Source: an uncultured Pseudomonadota bacterium (GTDB lineage: Bacteria > Pseudomonadota > Alphaproteobacteria > RUG11792). Taken from it: a stretch of 7,060 nt of DNA. The stretch covers positions 1-7,060 of the forward strand of contig CADBQC010000078.1 in assembly GCA_902796745.1 (NCBI GenBank), given 5' to 3'. Shown piece after piece: positions 1 through 7,000 of this stretch (the stretch's first letter is position 1; every line of letters begins with the position of its first letter). The notes beneath the pieces are model-generated. The model ran no database searches, was not told the DNA's origin, and saw only the letters and a list, made by a program, of their open reading frames with translations. Position numbers and translations under genes: made by a program.

Positions 1-1
1 T

Positions 2-34
2 CTTGCACCACAAGCAATCACTGCACTTGTATAA
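2..34 (+). CDS. Possible C-terminal end of an upstream gene (partial)
   Basis: Reading from base 2 gives ten codons ending LAPQAITALV, then a TAA at 32-34 that touches the foot of the terminator hairpin starting at 33. A stop codon running straight into a rho-independent terminator is the usual end of a bacterial transcription unit, which is the only reason to prefer this frame. The other two forward frames are also open for 16-17 codons, so the frame choice is weak. Ten residues do not allow any functional statement. The body of the gene lies outside the window. Confidence 0.25.
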   Translation, partial: LAPQAITALV

Positions 35-88
35 AAAGTCTCCTTTCTTAGATTAAAAGCTAATAATTTAATTCTGGAGACTTTTTTT
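33..88 (+). terminator. Rho-independent terminator of the upstream transcription unit
   Basis: AAAAAGTCTCC (33-43) pairs perfectly with GGAGACTTTTT (76-86), an 11-bp stem followed by more T residues to 88. The apical part (about 50-75) is AT-rich and can pair further (AGATTA with TAATTCT, one bulge). The A-tract and T-tract on the two sides mean it could stop transcription from either direction. Confidence 0.75.
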
Positions 89-161
89 CTATTTGCTCGA
101 CTTAAATCGCCTTAGCCATCTCAAGCCAATTTTTGTCTCATGTGTTGTGAGCTTTACAGTG

Positions 162-189
162 TCTTAAATAATGTTTCTTAAATAATGTT
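162..189 (+). repeat. Perfect 14-bp tandem duplication next to a promoter
   Basis: The unit TCTTAAATAATGTT occurs twice back to back (162-175 and 176-189) with no mismatch. The second copy ends in the first two bases of the -35 hexamer TTGACG. The repeat could be a slippage product or a paired binding site for a regulator; the sequence alone does not decide. Confidence 0.9.
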
Positions 190-216
190 GACGTGTGTAT
201 AAATTTCTGCTATAAT
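188..216 (+). promoter_or_regulatory. Sigma70-type promoter of the secreted-protein gene
   Basis: The -35 box TTGACG (188-193) is 5/6 to consensus, the spacer is 17 bp (194-210), and the -10 box TATAAT (211-216) is perfect. Transcription would start near 222-224, giving a 5' leader of about 38 bases that contains a T9 run and a clear Shine-Dalgarno GAGG at 251-254, six bases before the ATG. This is the best promoter in the window and suggests strong expression of the downstream gene. Confidence 0.8.
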
Positions 217-260
217 GATCAGGTAAGAATTTTTTTTTGTAAATAGTAGTGAGGTAAGAT

Positions 261-1775
261 ATGTCGGTTTTTAATTTTTCTTTGCCATTGGTAACTGCTG
301 CCCTTGTATGCAGTCATACGGCGTCTGCTACTTCATTTGGAGGTGGTGTTATACAGAGACAATTGCTGAATTTCCAAAACTCATTATCAAACTTGAAAAG
401 TTGCAATGATAAGATAATCTCAGCGCCAGTAACAAGACTATTCCAAAGCAAGTACATGACCAACAACGTTTGCCACTGGGGGGGTGAGGACAAATGTAAA
501 AGTATATCTAACGAAGAATTTACTAAGGGTACTACATGGAACAACGCCACTATAAACACAACTAATAAAATTGAAGAAATAACAATATACTTTAAAAAAG
601 ATAATGGCGCCAAAAATAAAACTAAAGCACAGTCCATTTATAAAAAACCGAATAAATTTTATACATCTCGTGAAGAACGGGGTTTACTGCCTTTTAAAAA
701 AACGTTGTCAGAGCTGGAACGACAGAATGCACCTTATACATTAGTTAAAAAGGATTCGCTAGACCTTACGAAGCAGGACATTTATGTACCGGCTAAAGAT
801 TTGAAACTGTGCATTAAACCTTTTTCTAAAAAAAGCCTGTCACCTTCCCAGCAAAACATAGAAAAATGGACAAAGGATGTAAATACGGCATATCGTGAAT
901 CTAGCGAATATGTAAAAAAATCAATGATGGGCAGTAATTTTTGCGATTGCTTAGACGAGTTGCGCAAAAAAACAGAAAGACTTAAACTTAATGTGACTAG
1001 CACCCTGTCCTATATAAAAGATAAAAGTAAAAGCATTTCTTTACCCCGAACTGCCGAAAGAAAAGAGCTTTTGACAAAATGCAATTTTATACGGCAACAA
1101 GTGCTTGAGGCGCCTGATATTACGGCTGTTCAAAACTTACCCCGTATCTGCAAGCGTGCGAATATTTGTAATACATTTGTGCGAAAGTTAGATAAAGCAA
1201 AAATTGAATCGCGTCCATTGAAAGATGTTGTAAAAGAAGCTAGAAAGGTTCTGAGCTCTCAGAATACATCCTGGACAATGAACCAAAAAATAAATTATCT
1301 AATATATCTCAGAAATTTTAATGAAAAATTAGCGGAACTTCTGAATTATCATGGGCCAAAAATAAAAATAAAGCTTTCAGAGAGGACTAAGCAAAATATA
1401 AAATATTTGGCATATAAAGAAGGAGCAGTCAAAACAAGAAAAAATAATAAGGTAATATTTCATGATAATTTCAGCACAAAAAGCACATTTGATTCTGCAA
1501 CAAAAAGCAAAAATCAGTTCTGCGATAGTAGTTATAACAAATTCAAAACAACTAGGACTCCCTACATAAAAAAATCTGCTGCGAGTGTTTCTGCTACGAA
1601 TGTTTCTGAATATACCAAGATTTATATGCCACCAGTTCAGTTCTACGGTAGTAGTTATAACACATGCAAAACAACTGGGACCCCCTACATAAAAAAATCT
1701 GCTACGGGTGTTTCTGCTACGAATGTTTCTGAATATACCAGATATACCATGATTTATATACTACCAGCAAAGTAG
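261..1775 (+). CDS. Unrecognised secreted lysine-rich, cysteine-containing protein with C-terminal repeats
   Basis: The product is 504 residues of no family I recognise. Residues 1-23 look like a Sec signal peptide: a short N-terminus, a hydrophobic stretch (FSLPLVTAALV) and an ASA-TS cleavage site, so export to the periplasm or beyond is likely. The mature part is very rich in Lys, Asn, Ser and Thr and should be basic. It has eleven cysteines (48, 71, 79, 184, 228, 230, 274, 297, 303, 421, 469), some in close pairs such as CDC 228-230 and CKRANIC 297-303, compatible with disulfides after export. The middle (about 200-390) is probably mostly helical. Residues 419-503 are two near-identical units of about 41 and 44 residues (key core TPYIKKSA..VSATNVSEYT). 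There is no transmembrane segment after the signal peptide. The start is supported by GAGG six bases upstream and a strong promoter, and the gene stands alone between two terminators. A host-directed effector or a surface protein are both possible but unproven. Gene reality is well supported; function is unknown. Confidence 0.85.
   Translation: MSVFNFSLPLVTAALVCSHTASATSFGGGVIQRQLLNFQNSLSNLKSCNDKIISAPVTRLFQSKYMTNNVCHWGGEDKCKSISNEEFTKGTTWNNATINTTNKIEEITIYFKKDNGAKNKTKAQSIYKKPNKFYTSREERGLLPFKKTLSELERQNAPYTLVKKDSLDLTKQDIYVPAKDLKLCIKPFSKKSLSPSQQNIEKWTKDVNTAYRESSEYVKKSMMGSNFCDCLDELRKKTERLKLNVTSTLSYIKDKSKSISLPRTAERKELLTKCNFIRQQVLEAPDITAVQNLPRICKRANICNTFVRKLDKAKIESRPLKDVVKEARKVLSSQNTSWTMNQKINYLIYLRNFNEKLAELLNYHGPKIKIKLSERTKQNIKYLAYKEGAVKTRKNNKVIFHDNFSTKSTFDSATKSKNQFCDSSYNKFKTTRTPYIKKSAASVSATNVSEYTKIYMPPVQFYGSSYNTCKTTGTPYIKKSATGVSATNVSEYTRYTMIYILPAK
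1515..1772 (+). repeat. In-frame duplication at the 3' end of the secreted-protein gene
   Basis: Unit 1 (1515-1637, 123 bp, 41 codons, beginning CAG TTC) and unit 2 (1638-1772) align with about eight differences over their first 102 bases. After that unit 2 carries a 9-base (3-codon) insertion that itself looks like a slip of the motif ATACCA. Most differences change the amino acid (C/Y, D/G, K/T, F/C, R/G, A/T, S/G). The frame is kept through both units. Confidence 0.9.
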
Positions 1776-1851
1776 TAAAAGTTGTCTCTTTCTTTTACTG
1801 GATTTGCATGTAGATGCCTGAATATCCTTCTTATGCCTAAAAAATTTTTTT

Positions 1852-1886
1852 GGAGCAATGCTTAGAAAGCTGTTGCTCCTATTTTT
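1852..1886 (+). terminator. Rho-independent terminator after the secreted-protein gene
   Basis: GGAGCAA (1852-1858) pairs with TTGCTCC (1873-1879). Inside it GCTT pairs with AAGC around an AGA loop, with a small internal mismatch, and the run TATTTTTA follows. An A6T7 stretch lies just upstream (about 1839-1851). The hairpin separates the secreted-protein gene from secA. Confidence 0.75.
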
Positions 1887-1937
1887 ATGAAGCGATGTTA
1901 AGTTCATTTTCTTGCCTAGTTATTTTAAGCCTTCTTG

Positions 1938-1967
1938 TTGGCATTCCGGAAAGACTTGATGTAAAAT
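1938..1967 (+). promoter_or_regulatory. Sigma70-type promoter of secA-rodA
   Basis: TTGGCA (1938-1943, 5/6 to the -35 consensus) and TAAAAT (1962-1967, 5/6 to the -10 consensus) are separated by 18 bp. Transcription would begin near 1973-1975, giving a leader of about 24 bases before the ATG at 1998. This start site argues against translation from the in-frame GTG at 1974, which would sit at the very 5' end of the mRNA. Confidence 0.55.
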
Positions 1968-1997
1968 GGGTATGTGATAGTTTTGACTGAAATTAAG

Positions 1998-4802
1998 ATG
2001 TTTGATAATTTGTTTGGTTTGCTTGGTAGTTATAATTCTAGAATTGTGAAAAAATATCGTGGGATTGTTGATAAAATAAATGCTTATGAAGAAGCGATGA
2101 TTGCTCTTTCAGACGCAGAATTAGCAAACAAAACAAATGAGTTTAAAGAGTTATTGGAACAGGGCAAAACGCTCGATGATATATTGCCTGAGGCTTTCGC
2201 GGTTGTGAGGGAAGCTTCAAAACGCGTTTTAGGTATGCGACACTTCGATGTCCAGTTAATTGGAGGAATTGCTCTGCATAATGCCCAGATTGCAGAAATG
2301 AAGACAGGTGAAGGAAAAACTTTAGTCGCGACTACCGCTGTGTATTTGAATGCCTTACCTGGTAAGGGTGTACATGTCATAACCGTAAATGATTACTTGG
2401 CAAAGCGAGATGCAGCTTGGATGGGGCAAGTCTACAACTTTTTGGGGCTCTCGGTTGCTACGATAGTTGGAGGTATGTCTGATTATCAGAAGCGTGTAGC
2501 CTATGCTGCTGACATAACCTATGGGACAAATCACGAATTTGGTTTCGACTACTTGCGAGATAACTTAAAGTTCAGGGAAGAGGATATGGTCATGAGACCA
2601 TTCAATTTTGCGGTTATTGATGAAGTTGACAGTATTTTGATAGATGAAGCACGAACTCCTTTGATCATATCTGGTGCGGATAATGGCGCATCACAATTGT
2701 ATGTTGAAGTGAATGAGCTTGTGAAGGATGTCGAACCCGATGATTATGAAAAAGATGAGAAGTTGCGCGTAGTTAGTTTGACAGATAAGGGGGTTGAAAA
2801 AATAGAGAAACGCCTTGCTGACAAAGGACTACTGAGCTCTCCTTCACTATATGACCCGAGCAACATAACGGTGGTGTATCACGTCATCAATGCGCTACGG
2901 GCTCATAAACTATTCGCGCGAGATGTTGATTACATGGTCAAAGACAATCAGGTTTTGATTATTGATGAATTTACTGGGCGTGTCTTGGATGGAAGACGCT
3001 ATTCAGAAGGATTACATCAAGCAATTGAAGCGAAAGAAGGTGTTCCAGTGCAACCTGAAAGTCAGACAATTGCAACAATTTCATATCAAAACTTGTTCAG
3101 GTTATATCCAAAGCTTGCCGGCATGACTGGCACAGCTATGACGGAAGAAGCGGAATTTGACGAAATTTATAAGTTAAAAGTAGTTGCTATTCCTTCACAT
3201 AAGCCAGTGATTAGAGTGGATCATGAAGATTCAATGTTCGTGACACTGGAAGAAAAAGATCGGGCTGTAATAGCCTTAATAAAAGAGTGTCATGCCAGAA
3301 ATCAGCCAGTCTTGGTTGGTACGACCAACTTAGAGAGGTCGGAATATTTTTCGAAATTATTGAAAGCGGAAGGTATTAAACACAATGTGCTGAATGCTAA
3401 GCAACACGAAAAGGAAGCACATATAGTTGCAGAAGCCGGTGCACCTGGCGCGGTTACGATAGCCACTAATATGGCTGGACGTGGAACAGATATAAAACTT
3501 GGCGGAAGCGCGGAAATGCGTATCGAAGCCGAATGTGCAGATATAACTGATCCAGTAGAAAGAAATAAAAAGATTGAGCAAATTAACGCTGAAATTGATA
3601 AAGCTCATGAGGAAGTCGCAAAGACTGGTGGATTGTTCGTTATAGGAACAGAGCGAAATGACAGCAGACGTATTGACAATCAACTTCGTGGAAGATCCGG
3701 ACGACAAGGTGATCCAGGGGCATCCAAATATTTTATTTCTTTGGAAGATGATCTAATGAGGAAATTTGGTTCACCGAACTTGATGAAGCGTTTCAGGAAA
3801 GTTTGCAAAAATAACGAAGAATTGTCGTTCCGCTGGATTTCGAAAGCTATAGAAAAAGCACAACAACGCGTTGAGGCGTATAACTTTGATATAAGAAAGC
3901 AGTTATTAAAGTTCGATGATGTTATGAACGATCAGCGAAAAATAGTCTATGAACTCCGTCGTGAATTGATGAGATCCAATGATGTTACACAACAGATACA
4001 GGACATGCAGGAGGATATATTAGACAATATAGTGTTAAGCATAGCACCACAAGGTACTGTCCCTGCTGAGTGGAACTTGGATCAGCTGGCAGATTCGATG
4101 CAGAAAATATTTAAAATCACAATAGACAAAAATGCGATAGAAAACGATACAGCACTTACACCTGAATTACTTCGTCAGCGCCTGGGTGATTTAGTGACAG
4201 AGAGACGAAATGAACGTATAGAAAAGTATGGTATTGAGGCTGTGCGATATATCGAAAAAGATATTGCAATGAAGACACTAGACATAGCTTGGAGAAATCA
4301 TCTGGTTAATTTGGAGCATTTGAGACGTGGAATAAATCTTCGTGCGTATGCTCAAAAAAATCCACTTAACGAATATAAGTTCGAGGCATTTAATATTTTC
4401 CAGGAAATGTTACACAAAATCAGAGTTGATGTTTTAACCACAGCTTATGGTTTTGAGTTGCAAATAGAATCTGAGCAATCGGATGAGGATATGTTTCCTC
4501 CAATAGAAGTTCCCAGAGCCCCTAATGTGGAAGCATCCCCAGCAGAAGGGGAACAAATATCGAGAAATGCTCCATGTCCTTGTGGTTCCGGCAAAAGATA
4601 TAAACATTGTCACGGGGCATTAAAATCAGAATATGAATCAGAAACCTCTGAGCAGAACGCAGAACCCGAAGCACTAGCTCCGATTGAAAAGCCGACAGCA
4701 ACGGCAAATGAAGATCCAGCGAAGGTATTGCATGATTATATAAAGGAACAGAGAGAACAAGTATTAACGGGAAAGCCTTCATCAAATGAAGATGAGGAGT
4801 AG
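1998..4802 (+). CDS. secA: Preprotein translocase ATPase SecA
   Basis: SecA is the cytoplasmic/peripheral membrane motor that hydrolyses ATP to push unfolded preproteins through SecYEG. Numbered from ATG 1998, the 934-residue product shows Walker A MKTGEGKT at 101-108, Walker B/DEVD at 208-211 within VIDEVDSILIDEARTP, the preprotein cross-linking region at about 226-370, and the AGMTGTAMTE motif at 374-383. The second helicase lobe has NMAGRGTDIKLGG (491-503) and the arginine-finger segment QLRGRSGRQGDPG (562-574). A helical scaffold/wing part follows, then a zinc-binding C-terminus RNAPCPCGSGKRYKHCHG at 856-873 (Cys 860, 862, 871 and His 872, the SecB/phospholipid-contact type). The start at 1998 gives the typical SecA N-terminus MFDNLFGLLGS; the longer form from GTG 1974 adds eight residues and would begin at the predicted transcription start. 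The Shine-Dalgarno is poor. Oddly, about 61 acidic residues follow the zinc motif, which usually ends the protein. rodA follows after 15 bases. Confidence 0.98.
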   Translation: MFDNLFGLLGSYNSRIVKKYRGIVDKINAYEEAMIALSDAELANKTNEFKELLEQGKTLDDILPEAFAVVREASKRVLGMRHFDVQLIGGIALHNAQIAEMKTGEGKTLVATTAVYLNALPGKGVHVITVNDYLAKRDAAWMGQVYNFLGLSVATIVGGMSDYQKRVAYAADITYGTNHEFGFDYLRDNLKFREEDMVMRPFNFAVIDEVDSILIDEARTPLIISGADNGASQLYVEVNELVKDVEPDDYEKDEKLRVVSLTDKGVEKIEKRLADKGLLSSPSLYDPSNITVVYHVINALRAHKLFARDVDYMVKDNQVLIIDEFTGRVLDGRRYSEGLHQAIEAKEGVPVQPESQTIATISYQNLFRLYPKLAGMTGTAMTEEAEFDEIYKLKVVAIPSHKPVIRVDHEDSMFVTLEEKDRAVIALIKECHARNQPVLVGTTNLERSEYFSKLLKAEGIKHNVLNAKQHEKEAHIVAEAGAPGAVTIATNMAGRGTDIKLGGSAEMRIEAECADITDPVERNKKIEQINAEIDKAHEEVAKTGGLFVIGTERNDSRRIDNQLRGRSGRQGDPGASKYFISLEDDLMRKFGSPNLMKRFRKVCKNNEELSFRWISKAIEKAQQRVEAYNFDIRKQLLKFDDVMNDQRKIVYELRRELMRSNDVTQQIQDMQEDILDNIVLSIAPQGTVPAEWNLDQLADSMQKIFKITIDKNAIENDTALTPELLRQRLGDLVTERRNERIEKYGIEAVRYIEKDIAMKTLDIAWRNHLVNLEHLRRGINLRAYAQKNPLNEYKFEAFNIFQEMLHKIRVDVLTTAYGFELQIESEQSDEDMFPPIEVPRAPNVEASPAEGEQISRNAPCPCGSGKRYKHCHGALKSEYESETSEQNAEPEALAPIEKPTATANEDPAKVLHDYIKEQREQVLTGKPSSNEDEE

Positions 4803-4817
4803 TTTCCATTGTAATCC

Positions 4818-5906
4818 ATGTTAAAGCTGAGACCACTTCCGTTATTGCCACTCATAATATTGGGGGCAATAACGTTTTTTTCCCTAATAACGCTATACTC
4901 CGTATGCGCCGGAAACTTTTCACCTTGGTGCGTAAAACAGTTATGGCGCGTTTTGCTTGGTATAATAGCGCTAATTGTCATGGCAAATATCAAATTTTCT
5001 GTCTGGAAAAAATATGCATTCAGCTTGTATTTAATATGTTTAATCGCATTAATAGCCGTTGCAATCATCGGAAAAATCTCGATGGGAGCGCAACGATGGC
5101 TAAGACTTGGAGCATTAACATTGCAACCATCAGAATTTATGAGAATTGTCTTAATTATGGTACTAGCTAAATATTTTTCTCCCCATACAATAGACGATAA
5201 TAGGCGAACAGAAACATTGTTAATTCCAACACTGCTAACCATCGTACCTGTTGGTTTTGTATTACTTCAGCCAGATTTAGGTACTGCTACGTTACTAATC
5301 TTAGTTTTTCTATCCATACTTTTTGCCTGCGGAGTACAAGTATGGAAATTTTTGATGCTGTTTGTTGGGACATTAATTTGCACACCAATCTTATGGAGCT
5401 GTTTATACGATTATCAAAAGAAACGAATTTTAATGTTCTTAAACCCGGAAATGGATCCATGTGGCTCTGGATATCACATAATCCAATCCAAAATCGCCTT
5501 AGGTTCGGGAGGTATTTTGGGAAAAGGATTTTTGCAGGGCACGCAATGCCAGATGAATTTTTTGCCAGAAAAACATACTGACTTTATTTTTGCTTCTTTC
5601 GCTGAAGAATTCGGATTTATAGGTTGCTTTGTGCTGTGCTTGCTTTATACGGCGATCATTGCATTTAATTTTAATGTTGCTTTATTGTCTCGACATAAAT
5701 TTAACCAAATAACGGTTTTCGGGCTTAGTGCTATGATGTTCTTCTACATTGTTATCAATATAGCAATGGTGTGCGGATTACTTCCTGTTGTTGGTATCCC
5801 ACTGCCATTCTTTTCATACGGAGGTAATGCACTAATCACACTCATGGCATGTCAAGGACTGATATTTTCAGCCTACTACGAAATACAAAATCCTGAAAAA
5901 ATATAA
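4818..5906 (+). CDS. rodA: Peptidoglycan glycosyltransferase RodA (SEDS family)
   Basis: RodA is the inner-membrane SEDS polymerase that joins lipid II into glycan strands for lateral wall growth, working with the transpeptidase PBP2 and the MreBCD elongasome. The 362-residue product is close to the usual ~370 and has about ten hydrophobic segments. Family signatures in order are MGAQRWLRLGALTLQPSEFM (89-108), QPDLGTA (151-157), GSGYHIIQSKIALGSGG (216-232), LPEKHTDFIFASFAEEFG (249-266; Asp255 corresponds to the catalytic Asp of E. coli RodA, 262), and GLLPVVGIPLPFFSYGG (320-336). HTDFIFA and the length favour RodA over its paralogue FtsW, though FtsW cannot be fully excluded. The gene starts 15 bases after secA. 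The only purine-rich site, GAGGAG (4794-4799), lies inside the secA end, 18 bases from the ATG and too far for a normal Shine-Dalgarno, so coupling to secA translation is likely. No mrdA/PBP2 gene is beside it. No clear terminator follows. Confidence 0.95.
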   Translation: MLKLRPLPLLPLIILGAITFFSLITLYSVCAGNFSPWCVKQLWRVLLGIIALIVMANIKFSVWKKYAFSLYLICLIALIAVAIIGKISMGAQRWLRLGALTLQPSEFMRIVLIMVLAKYFSPHTIDDNRRTETLLIPTLLTIVPVGFVLLQPDLGTATLLILVFLSILFACGVQVWKFLMLFVGTLICTPILWSCLYDYQKKRILMFLNPEMDPCGSGYHIIQSKIALGSGGILGKGFLQGTQCQMNFLPEKHTDFIFASFAEEFGFIGCFVLCLLYTAIIAFNFNVALLSRHKFNQITVFGLSAMMFFYIVINIAMVCGLLPVVGIPLPFFSYGGNALITLMACQGLIFSAYYEIQNPEKI

Positions 5907-6009
5907 ATTTGATATCTGATTAGATAAAAATTCGCATTAAAGTAATCTACAAAAATTATCTCAGGTGTGCTAGGCTCTACCCGGAGTGCGTTTTCGTATT
6001 TTGGATTTT

Positions 6010-6574
6010 ATGATTGAAAATTTTGCCCCCCGCTTTGTCCTCTTTTATTTGGTCTGTAACTGTTTTAGTAATATTTTTTACACTAAGAAAACAATTGATT
6101 GACATGCTAAAAAACGTTTCAAGTTTGAAGTTTGGTGATACTACGTTCGATATATCAAGACAAAGCATTCCTGCGAAAAATCCATTACCTGTAATTAGTG
6201 AGGATAACATATATAAACATGAAATAGAATCTGCTGAAGACAAATTTCGAGAATTTGTCAAGTCATGTGAAGAAGAGAATCATGATGTAAGAGAGGCGCT
6301 TATACGAAAATGCGCTGAATTGCTAGTAATCCTGCAATTTGATGGGCTATATATCATTAGTTTCCAAAGTCAATTGCAGGCACTAACGTTGATAACTAGC
6401 TGTCCCCCAATTAGCAAAAATACTATGTTAGAGATTTGGCAATTTGCGACCTGACTAAAATTTCTCAAAGATACGAGCTTAATCGAAGAGGAAGAAGATA
6501 GGTACTTGCCTACCGATAAAGCAATCGCTTTTACAAAATATATTGAAAAATACAAAGGAATACTCAAGCTTTAA
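6010..6574 (+). pseudogene. Broken gene for a small membrane-anchored protein (C-tract frameshift plus in-frame TGA)
   Basis: I do not recognise a named family. The ATG at 6010 reads MIENFAP and then runs into a C6 tract (6026-6031). Dropping one C gives MIENFAPALSSFIWSVTV, which joins the main open frame. Without that change the only start in the main frame is a TTG at 6014. The main frame has one transmembrane helix (about residues 8-24, SSFIWSVTVLVIFF), then a soluble part: basic stretch RKQLIDMLKNV, LKFGDTTFDI, and a charged helical region. It reaches a TGA at 6452-6454. In the same frame, coding-like sequence continues (LKFLKDTSLIEEEEDRYLPT, then KAIAFTKYIEKY) to a TAA at 6572-6574. The restored product would be about 188 residues: N-terminal anchor, linker and a C-terminal helical, possibly winged-helix-like, domain. 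Trp fits at the TGA, as a TGG-to-TGA change. With two lesions this is most likely a pseudogene. Sequencing error in the C-tract is the main alternative. It lies 103 bases after rodA with no clear promoter or Shine-Dalgarno. Confidence 0.7.
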
Positions 6575-6587
6575 ATATGCTATGACT

Positions 6588-6780
6588 GAAAGGGGTGGCA
6601 GGAATGCCGTCCCTGTTTGGTAGTTTATTAATATATTCCTCCCATGTCATCCATTCTAGGTGCTCCATGGTTATGTGCCTCCTTCGGCTCTGGTTTTTCA
6701 ACGATGACACATTCAGTTGTGAATACCAACCGGTCATAAGAGCTCCATCCGTCAGTGTGGATTGTCGAATCGTCCAGTAT
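6588..6780 (-). pseudogene. Remnant of an IS1595/ISXO2-type DDE transposase
   Basis: Read on the minus strand from 6780, one frame gives ILDDSTIHTDGWSSYDRL. This matches the pattern S-T-I/V-x-T-D-G-W-x-x-Y that holds the second catalytic Asp in ISXO2-like (IS1595 family) transposases. The frame continues past HNH to a TAA at 6628-6630. Another minus-strand frame then carries WEEYINKLPNRDGIPATPF, which resembles the region after the family's NGIENFW motif (…Y-A-K…NGIPK-x-x-F). The expected HINGIENFW box itself is not intact. A stop also lies just upstream of ILDDST (TAA in the same frame, 6787-6789). So only the C-terminal part of the catalytic domain is left, with at least two frameshifts; it cannot be active. 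It lies tail-to-tail with the broken membrane-protein gene. I could not identify terminal inverted repeats or a target duplication. Family assignment rests on short motifs and is moderate. Confidence 0.5.
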
Positions 6781-6857
6781 CTTTCCTTATATTCGCTTGA
6801 ATGCCTGTATTTCATACTCTCCCACCATATCTCTTTCAGAGAGGCTAACCAAAAGCC

Positions 6858-6888
6858 AAAGCTGAACGAACAAGATCAAATGCAATAG
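6858..6888 (+). pseudogene. Left copy of a duplicated gene 3' end (last ten codons and stop)
   Basis: In the forward frame these bases read (K)KLNEQDQMQ and stop at TAG 6886-6888. The mirror-image arm at 7001-7031 reads KLNEQEPRQ and stops at a TAG that falls exactly opposite in the palindrome. Upstream of 6858 the similarity to the other copy fades, so this copy appears to be cut off and retains no gene body. The longer open frame that leads into it from 6595 runs antisense through the transposase remnant and is not convincing as a gene. Confidence 0.35.
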
Positions 6889-6916
6889 TAAAATCAAAAA
6901 TAGGAAGGAGCCAGCT

Positions 6917-6971
6917 CAACATAGCAAAACCTGCACATCAAAGTTAAAGGCGGGCAGGTTTTGCTATGTTG
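6917..6971. terminator. Strong hairpin at the palindrome core, possible bidirectional terminator
   Basis: CAACATAGCAAAACCTGC (6917-6934) and its exact reverse complement (6954-6971) form an 18-bp stem with a 19-base loop. It sits between two convergent stop codons, where a shared terminator is expected. No T-run follows the stem on either strand, so it is not a textbook rho-independent terminator; 3'-end stabilisation or plain repeat structure are equally possible. Confidence 0.4.
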
Positions 6972-7000
6972 GACTAACTACATTCCTATTTTTGGTTTTA

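Noticed and set aside
1974..1997. Longer SecA start at GTG 1974 (eight extra residues)
   Set aside because: It would lie at the predicted transcription start, and MFDNLFGLLGS from 1998 matches the normal SecA N-terminus.
4736..5242. 168-residue minus-strand frame across the secA-rodA junction
   Set aside because: It is antisense to two well-supported genes, with no ribosome binding site or recognisable domain.
5907..6009. tRNA-like or terminator-like structure between rodA and the broken gene (around 5970-5990)
   Set aside because: The GC-rich patch GCTCTACCCGGAGTGC pairs poorly with itself, has no T-run, and does not fit a tRNA cloverleaf.
6452..6454. TGA used as a tryptophan codon (altered genetic code)
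   Set aside because: The secreted-protein gene, secA and rodA encode all their Trp with TGG, have no internal TGA, and end in TAG or TAA. One TGA in a gene that also has a frameshift is better explained by decay.
6564..6815. 83-residue open frame on the minus strand as an intact gene
   Set aside because: It overlaps the transposase remnant; the diagnostic TDGW motif is in a different frame, so the ORF is a mixture of frames, not a gene.
6595..6888. 97-residue open frame on the plus strand
   Set aside because: It runs antisense through the transposase remnant, has no family signature, and only its last ten codons match anything (the inverted copy at 7001-7031).
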